A stretch of 14,815 nucleotides of DNA. Source: Larix sibirica (lineage: Eukaryota; Streptophyta; Pinopsida; Pinales; Pinaceae). The DNA lies in assembly GCA_004151065.3 (NCBI GenBank), contig NWUY0300000284.1, positions 12,918 to 27,732 of the forward strand. The letters are read 5' to 3'. Below the pieces are notes generated by a model. That model was not told the DNA's origin. It worked only from the letters and a program-made list of their open reading frames with translations, and ran no database searches. This document shows positions 9,714 to 14,815 of the stretch, in pieces; position 1 is the first letter of the stretch; each line of letters starts with the position of its first letter. The position numbers and the translations under genes are program-made.

Positions 9714-9717
9714 ATGA
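9714..9717 (+). promoter_or_regulatory. ATGA overlap of ORF1 stop and ORF2 start
   Basis: The ORF1 frame ends in TGA 9715-9717 and the ORF2 ATG is 9714-9716, directly before NIISWNIRG, the standard endonuclease start. A four-base stop-start overlap suggests ORF2 was translated by termination and reinitiation (inference). Confidence 0.6.
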
Positions 9718-10010
9718 ATATCATTTCATGGAATATTCGAGGATTGGGAGGAAAAACCAAAAGAAGAACCCTTCGATCTAAAAATGGCACCTACACTTGG
9801 AACAATAGAAGAGGTGGTGCCCATCAAGTTGTCTCCAAGTTAGATGGCTTCCTCCTCTCGGGGGACCTATTCAAATCGAGAGTTAAAGCAAACTCCTTCA
9901 TTCTTCCAAGTGTTGACTCTGACCATTGGCCAATAAGCCTTGAAATTGATCAAAGCAATGAGCCATGTGATAGACCCTTCAAATTTGAGAAATTATGTCT
10001 AGATCATCCA
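9714..10010 (+). pseudogene. endonuclease domain of LINE B with its core deleted in frame
   Basis: The start reads NIISWNIRGLGGKTKRRTLRSK and at about 9780 passes straight into NGTYTWNNRRGGAHQV, KLDGFLL and SDHWPISLEID. In an L1 endonuclease about 150 residues normally lie between these two parts, including the catalytic Glu of QETK and the central GDFN motif. Copy A keeps roughly 470 nt here (7158 to 7627). The reading frame stays open across the joint. Only the first Asn motif and the final SDH motif remain, so no nicking activity is expected. Confidence 0.8.
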
Positions 10011-10549
10011 GAATTCATGGATAATCTATCACAATGGTGGTCAACAACTCCTAAAAAAGAGGGATCCAAAATGTATATTCTTCAACATAAACTCAAATGG
10101 GTAAAGAGTAAGTTTAAGACCTGGAACAAATAAGTTTTTGGCAACATATTTGAAGCCAAAAGGAAACTAGAAGAGGAAATGGAAGAGATTTAGTAAACTA
10201 CAATAACAAAAGGATACACCAAACAACTCTTAAAAGAAGAAGAGCGCATACAGTTAGCTCTCAACCAGTGCATGGACCAAGAGGAAATTATTTGGAAACA
10301 AAAATCCAGAGTAAGATGGCTAAAAGAAGGAGAAAGAAACTCAAAATTATTTCATGAATCCATGATTCAACGTCGGAAAAATAATAGAATCGCCCTTCTG
10401 CACTCTATCCAAGGCCAACGTCTCACCACCCAAGCATATATTACAAAAGAGTTGGTCTCCTAATCGAGGACAATCCAAACTGGGCACAAGCAATCCATTC
10501 TATTCTTCAAAATATTCCGAGGCTTGTCACTCAAGAACATAATGACAAC

Positions 10550-11810
10550 CTTCTTCGGCCTATAACTCCAGAGGAATTCACAGAGGTTATCAAAGAAATG
10601 TAGCAAGGAAAATCCCCAGGACCAGATGGATTCACCATTGAATTCTATCATCATTGTTGGACCATTATAAAACAAGATGTTTCAGAAGCTGTTGAAGACT
10701 CCAAACAAAGGCTGAATGTCCTTCCAACCCTGAACGTTACCTTCATCACCCTCATCCCCAAATAGGATTCGCTAATCTCTCCAGGTAAGTTCCGACCCAT
10801 CTCCCTATGCAATGTCATTTACAAAGTCATTACCGAAATCATTGCAAACACATTAAAGCCCATCCTACCCCACCTCACTTCGGAGGATCAATGAGGCTAT
10901 GTGGAGGGAAGAAAAATCATGGATGGCATCCTAACTGCCCATGAAGCCATCCACACACTCAGAACTAAAAAAAAAAAGCAGGAATTCTCATAAAGCTAGA
11001 CCTCTCAAAATATTTTGATAAGATATCCTGGAAATATATGCAACAAATTCTCTTGGCCTTTGGATTTGCCCCGCTTTGGTTCCATTGGATTTTGACACTT
11101 ACTTCCACAACCTTCTTTTCCATCTTGGTCAATGGTTCCCCCTCCCCCACCTTCACCGCCTCTCGAGGAATCCCTCAAGGGGACCCTCTCTCCCCCTCCC
11201 TCTTTATTCTAATGATGGAAGGCCTTGGACGAACCTTGAAAGCCGTTGTCAACAATAATACCCTCTCTGGTCTAAACCTAGCTAGGGACAACCTCAAAGC
11301 CTCACACCTCCAATTTTTTGATGACACGATGCTACTTGCTGCAACGACTATTAGAGAAGCTCGCAACATCATTAACTTTCTTTCCCTCTTCACAGAATCC
11401 CTTTGGACTTGCTCTCAACAATGATAAATCGAAAATATTTTTCTTCAACACATCCTTGCACCTTCAATTGAGGATCTCCATACTCCTTTCTTTCAAAAGA
11501 GGTGCGCTGCCTTCAAGATAGCTGGGTGATTCACTTATATCCACTGCTGTGCAAAATGATGGCTTTCCCAAACTCTTGGAAAAAATGGAACAATGCCTCA
11601 CCAATTGGACCTTTCGTTCTCTTAACATTTCAGGACGATTATTCTTGCTCTACTTTGTCCTTCGCAGTATGTGTTCCTATCTCTTCTCAATCTTTGCTGC
11701 CCAAATTGTTTTCTAAATCCAATTAGATTTCTCCAAAGGATGTTCCTATGGGGTGGCTCAAAGGAAAAAGGGAAAAGGAAATGGGCCTTTCTCTCTTGGG
11801 ATAAACTCTG
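10550..11810 (+). pseudogene. reverse transcriptase domain of LINE B
   Basis: Blocks in order: PITPEEFTEVI, GKSPGPDGFTIEFY, FITLIPK, FRPISLCNVIYKV, GYVEGRKIMDGI, IKLDLSKYFDKISW (catalytic Asp at 10999-11001), GIPQGDPLSPSLFIL, LQFFDDTMLLA (Asp pair at 11320-11325), FGLALNNDKSK, and the downstream GRLFLLYFVL and FLWGGSKEKGKRKWAF. These are the standard blocks of the plant L1 RT. The usual Ala in FADD is Phe and the usual Ala in KAFDK is Tyr. Frame changes occur at about 10967-10977, 11396-11402, 11700 and 11826-11831. Confidence 0.85.
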
Positions 11811-12383
11811 TTGGCCAAAATTGAAGGGGGGATGGGACTTCGGGAGCTAGCAATAGAAAATCAAGCAATTTCAGTGAAACTATGGTGGAGATGGATTACA
11901 TCCCCATATTCGCTTTGGGAAAAAATTTGGCACCAAAAATATGCTCCAGATGTGCAGTACAAAGATCTCATTTGGATCCAAGACACAAGAGGAGGCTCCA
12001 TCATATGGAAATCTTCCCGGCAAAGCAAAGATCTCATCCAGGACCACGCCTTCTAGGAAATCCGTAATGGAAACACAACCCTATTCTGGGATGATTCCTG
12101 GAAACAAAGACCAAAACTCAGCACCATCAACCAAGCCTAGCAAATTCAACAAGCCACCAATATCAACAACTTGAAGTTTGTGGCCCAGTTTTGGGAACCC
12201 CACACAACTAATTCCCACTAGAGATCCTGGAAACTCCGACAACACTGGAAACCAAACCCTACTATCGAACAATGGGAGCTCATTGACAAAGAAATTCAAT
12301 CTTGAAGGATAATAGTACAGCATGGCGAAGACATTCTCCAATGGGGTCACACTCGCAAAGGAACCTTCACACTGAAAGAATCC

Positions 12384-12620
12384 TGCAACATATTAACTCA
12401 AAATCATCAAATTCCGCAGGACACGATATGGAAACAAAACCTCTGGCCTAAGGTCTCCACTTTTCTCTAGTTGGTTGCCTGGAAAAGGATTCTCACATGG
12501 GACTGAATTATCAAACATGGATTCAAAGGACCATCGATCTTCTACCTCTGTTACTCATTTAAAGAAACAACGGAACATATTCTCAACCAATGCCCATTCG
12601 TTCAGTAACTGTGGGACAGG
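12384..12620 (+). pseudogene. zf-RVT zinc-binding domain of LINE B
   Basis: The frame reads IWKQNLWPKVSTFL, LVAWKRILTWD, IIKHGF, then FYLCYSFKETTEHILNQCPF. This is the zf-RVT pattern C-x2-C-x8-H-x4-C, with the first Cys changed to Phe (ttc, 12540-12542) and the other ligands at 12549, 12576 and 12591. Stops lie at 12468, 12504 and 12606. The domain sits between RT and RNase H as usual in plant LINEs. Confidence 0.8.
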
Positions 12621-12989
12621 GGAGAAAGCATATTCTGACATTCCGATCAGGACAGAGCATGCATCAGACACACAATACCTCAGTGGCGAAAGGGAATAAG
12701 TGAAAAAAATATAGTAAATAGAATTTGGCAGCTCTTCCCCAGTTTCACCCTATGGGAAATCTGGAAAGAAAGAAACATAAGGGTCTTCAAAGACCAAATT
12801 CAGGACACAAACCAAGTGTGGAAGAAAATTAAGTCCAATATCAAAGAGACCATAGCCATAACCCAATGGGAACCAACAAAATGGCACAGTCAAGCACAAG
12901 CTCAAAGCATTTTCCATGCCTGGGACATCAACATATAAGATGCACAGCACAACATACCCAAAAATCACATTGGAAACAATAGTGCCAAC

Positions 12990-13440
12990 ACCTGGACCCC
13001 TCCTGAGAATGGATTTGTTAAGCTCAACATTGATGGGGAAAGTTGGGGAAACCCGGGCCCAGATGGCTTCAAAGGAGTTCTTCGTGATGACAAAGGTAAC
13101 ATCCTCAATATTTACTCAGGATACCTGGGAAATGAAAGTAATAATGTGGCGGAGCTCTTCATTATGATGAGAGGCATACAAATTGTAGAAGGAAAGGGAT
13201 ACCATAAATTGACAGTTGAAAGAGATTCAATGGTCATGACTCAAATCCTTCAGCGGCTCCTAAATGGCTCCAGTGTAAGCAAAATCAACCCAAGCTGGAG
13301 ACTAGCCACCAAACTAGACTCTCTTGCTGCTTAGATCAAGCCAACTCAAGTTCTTCTTCAACATCACATTAGAAGAAATGCAAACAAGCTCGCGGACAAA
13401 TTAGCCAATCGTGGAATTGACCACCCAAAAAATGAGCTCG
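12990..13440 (+). pseudogene. RNase H domain of LINE B with all four acidic residues kept
   Basis: The frame reads FVKLNIDGESWGNPGPDGFKG, NNVAELFIMMRGI, LTVERDSMVM and HIRRNANKLADKLANRG. These are the four RNase H blocks: Asp 13032-13034, Glu 13152-13154, Asp 13224-13226 and Asp 13395-13397. One stop interrupts the domain (13332-13334, where a Trp is likely). The family role is removal of RNA from the RNA-DNA hybrid. It resembles the reverse-transcriptase-like RNase H that occurs at the C-terminus of some plant L1 elements. Confidence 0.82.
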
Positions 13441-13538
13441 AGCAGGACTGGAATGATGATGTGCCATCTCCCCTAAGGGAAGAATGCGCCACGGTGGCCA
13501 ACCAATATCTCCTCCCCCACTACGGTTTTGACACTTAG

Positions 13539-14541
13539 GAGTTAGTTAAGTTCAACTTGGTCATAAATGCGTCTTTTGGTTAAAGTGTGTTTATTTAGTG
13601 TACATTTCTTTATGTACTTTTGTAACTATTTAACCCGTTGGTCACAAATATGTTGTAGACATGAAGTGATCCTACAGTTCATCTTCTCCTTATTTTCAAC
13701 GACACTTGATCTGTGGCTTAACACTCGATTCATCCATGATCTCTATTTAGAGAGCTCGGAGGGTCATTTTTTTATGATTAGATATAGTGAGAAATCTATT
13801 TTAATGTGCCTCAAGTGGCTATGTTGGCTATGGATGTGGACAGTTTGCCTCTCCAAGGGATTTAACTACGTAAAAACATTGGTGTATTGATATTTTCTCT
13901 TTATGTGTGAGTGATGTCCTTTGGTGTTCGGCCTCTACAAATATACCATGTGATTTGTACAAATATATGCTTCATGTGCTTATCTCTGAGATCGTCACAA
14001 GGCTTGTGCTATTCCCTTTAGGTGATTAATAGACCTAAGCAATTTTTGATAATGAGAGAGATGAGAGTTGGTTTAAAAGTAAGTGGCGAGGATATGGATC
14101 CAAGAATCCATGACTTCAATCTTCATCTTCCTAACATAACTGGTGAGAGTAATCTTGGTCCCCAACTAAAAGAGAGATGGATAGGGTTTGTGAATGAGGA
14201 CATCTTGTAGGAGTTTGATGATGTCTAGTTGTAAAGGTGTATAGGTAGAATCAAACTCTTTAGAGGGGGTATCTTTTTGAAGGACAATGAGAAATTTATG
14301 AAGATATATGTAGGCAATTTGGGCCATGAAACCATAGTGATTGGATTGGGAGTGTGATGGGATGAAATTTGTATCCCAACAAACCGTAGTAGATAGGGTA
14401 TGGATAATTTTGGAGGAGATAGATCTTGAGTCAAGCATGCTAGCACTAAGAATAAATAAGAAAATCCCATAAAAAAGTGTTGAATGCAAAAATGAGCAAC
14501 TGACCTAATATTCTGAGATCTGAGTGGGAGGGTTGGGATCC
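13539..14541. other. 3' flank of LINE B and spacer, no supported gene
   Basis: The first 60-150 bp may be LINE B 3' UTR, but no poly(A) or simple-repeat tail marks an end. The rest contains open frames of 60-107 codons on both strands (for example + 13567-13890 and + 14022-14210) with no recognisable domain. I find no continuation of LINE A (RT blocks) here. The bases gatcc (14537-14541) directly before the LTR could be one half of a 5-bp target-site duplication. Confidence 0.45.
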
Positions 14542-14742
14542 TGTTAGAGTGCCTTACAAGGCACACAATCAATTGAATAAAACAAAGAAAAAATACACAA
14601 GATAGAATAAACATGGGATGAATTTTGTTAAGATGTTGTACATATAAATATAATAATATGTGACCCTTGGATTCATATTCCAAGGTGTCTCTTGGAATCC
14701 CAATGGTTGTTCATTGTCACCTAATGGATTAGGTTTCCAACA
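14542..14742 (-). repeat. 3' LTR of a minus-strand LTR retrotransposon
   Basis: The 201-bp block begins TGTTAGAG and ends TTCCAACA, giving imperfect terminal inverted repeats with TG...CA ends. A polypurine tract of the minus strand adjoins it on the right. Read on the minus strand the LTR therefore follows the tract, as a 3' LTR should. An AT-rich TATA-like patch (about 14636-14660) and an inverted repeat, ccttgga...tccaagg (about 14667-14687), lie inside. The short LTR would suit a Ty1/copia-like element, but no coding sequence is in view to confirm a superfamily. Confidence 0.62.
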
Positions 14743-14815
14743 TTCCCCCCCTTAATTCGATGGCGTGTATATGAGTCCAAACAGAGAGTTGAAAAATTGA
14801 AAATGATAACTGTAA
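14743..14815 (-). mobile_element. 3' end of the LTR retrotransposon interior, cut by the window end
   Basis: On the minus strand the last internal bases are AATTAAGGGGGGGAA (complement of 14743-14757), a polypurine tract ending where the LTR begins. The remaining 58 bp up to the window end show no coding motif. The body and 5' LTR should lie beyond 14815. Confidence 0.6.

Larger units (their letters stand above)
8186..9717 (+). pseudogene. ORF1 of LINE B, gag-like nucleic-acid-binding protein (DUF4283)
   Basis: It starts at ATG 8186 with a basic, then Gln/Asn-rich low-complexity head. The DUF4283 domain runs from about residue 85 (CKFMGFWP, KGFFTIIF, FWVKMYSLPREYW, RICAHMNVSK). A zinc knuckle position follows at 8996-9037, then a Pro/Ser-rich tail and an acidic tail (TNQFAILETAEME). 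The frame holds to 9203 with stops at 8564, 8630, 8648, 8660 and 8885, then shifts near 9130-9200. It continues to the natural stop at 9715-9717 with stops at 9298, 9367 and 9613. Family role: coats element RNA. The first stop replaces a likely Trp (TGG to TGA). Only a protein of 126 residues, cut before most of DUF4283, could be made. Confidence 0.8.
9714..13538 (+). pseudogene. ORF2 of LINE B: endonuclease, reverse transcriptase, zf-RVT, RNase H
   Basis: Segments in order: frame 9714-10463 (shortened endonuclease and linker; stops 10131, 10191, 10194, 10461), frame 10460-10977 (RT start; stops 10601, 10763, 10892), frame 10978 to about 11399 (RT core), frame 11402 to about 11700 (stop 11519), a short frame to the G run at 11826-11831, then one unbroken frame from 11811 to the natural stop at 13536-13538 with ten internal stops. 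The shift at 10967-10977 sits in a run of 11 A and the last in six G, both typical slip sites. The complete protein would copy element RNA at a nicked target. It overlaps ORF1 by four bases. The product is surely non-functional. Confidence 0.85.
8095..13600 (+). mobile_element. LINE copy B, near full-length L1-type element, inactivated
   Basis: It contains a possible short 5' UTR (about 8095-8185), ORF1 (8186-9717), ORF2 (9714-13538) and some 3' UTR. The domain order is DUF4283, zinc knuckle, endonuclease, reverse transcriptase, zf-RVT and RNase H, the layout of plant L1 LINEs with RNase H. It is dead: about eight stops in ORF1, sixteen in ORF2, at least six frameshifts and a large in-frame deletion. 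I could not place the exact ends. No poly(A) tail follows 13538 and no flanking duplication was recognised. Confidence 0.85.

Noticed and set aside
13567-13890. Plus-strand frame of 107 codons with hydrophobic stretches
   Set aside because: T-rich 3' flank of LINE B; Phe, Leu and Cys richness follows from composition and no motif is seen.
14225-14683. Minus-strand frame of 152 codons, hydrophobic, looking like a membrane protein
   Set aside because: It runs across the LTR boundary at 14542 into unrelated sequence, and a frame spanning an insertion border is unlikely to be a gene. No domain is recognised.
1-14815. CRISPR arrays, tRNA genes, bacterial promoters or terminators, defence systems
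   Set aside because: No regularly spaced repeats, cloverleaf-like sequence or prokaryotic gene organisation is visible; the content is plant-type retroelement and spacer DNA.

Overview
The window looks like intergenic DNA from a seed plant nuclear genome. It is AT-rich, has no compact gene order, and most of its right half is decayed plant-type retrotransposon sequence. A large, repeat-filled genome such as a gymnosperm would fit, but nothing here proves a genus. I see no bacterial operon, CRISPR array, tRNA or rRNA, and one base (2579) is ambiguous. No intact gene lies fully inside the window.

Left part (1-5.6 kb): a possible last exon of a host gene (about 55-297), a decayed acidic reading frame (1173-2023) followed by a polypurine tract and a possible LTR start (2290-2312), an 85-bp direct repeat on both sides of that tract, a possible minus-strand last exon (3158-3251), several local duplications (3471-3569, 5039-5345), and a small zinc-binding remnant of a reverse-transcriptase protein (5357-5575).

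Middle and right (5.6-13.6 kb): two L1-type plant LINE copies lie head to tail on the + strand. Copy A (about 5700-8090) keeps relics of ORF1 (DUF4283 type) and of the endonuclease, and stops before the reverse transcriptase. Copy B (about 8095-13600) is nearly full length. It has ORF1 with DUF4283 and a ruined zinc knuckle, an ATGA overlap into ORF2, an endonuclease with its core deleted in frame, a reverse transcriptase, a zf-RVT domain and an RNase H domain whose four acidic residues are all present. Both copies are pseudogenes with many stops and frameshifts.

Right end (14542-14815): a 201-bp LTR with TG...CA ends and an adjacent polypurine tract marks the 3' end of an LTR retrotransposon on the minus strand, whose body runs off the window.

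The window therefore reads as a nested graveyard of retroelements between sparse host exons. I found no convincing undescribed functional system. The most interesting points are the in-frame endonuclease deletion, the altered zinc knuckle shared by both LINE copies, the ATGA coupling of ORF1 and ORF2, and the stop-codon pattern of LINE B.
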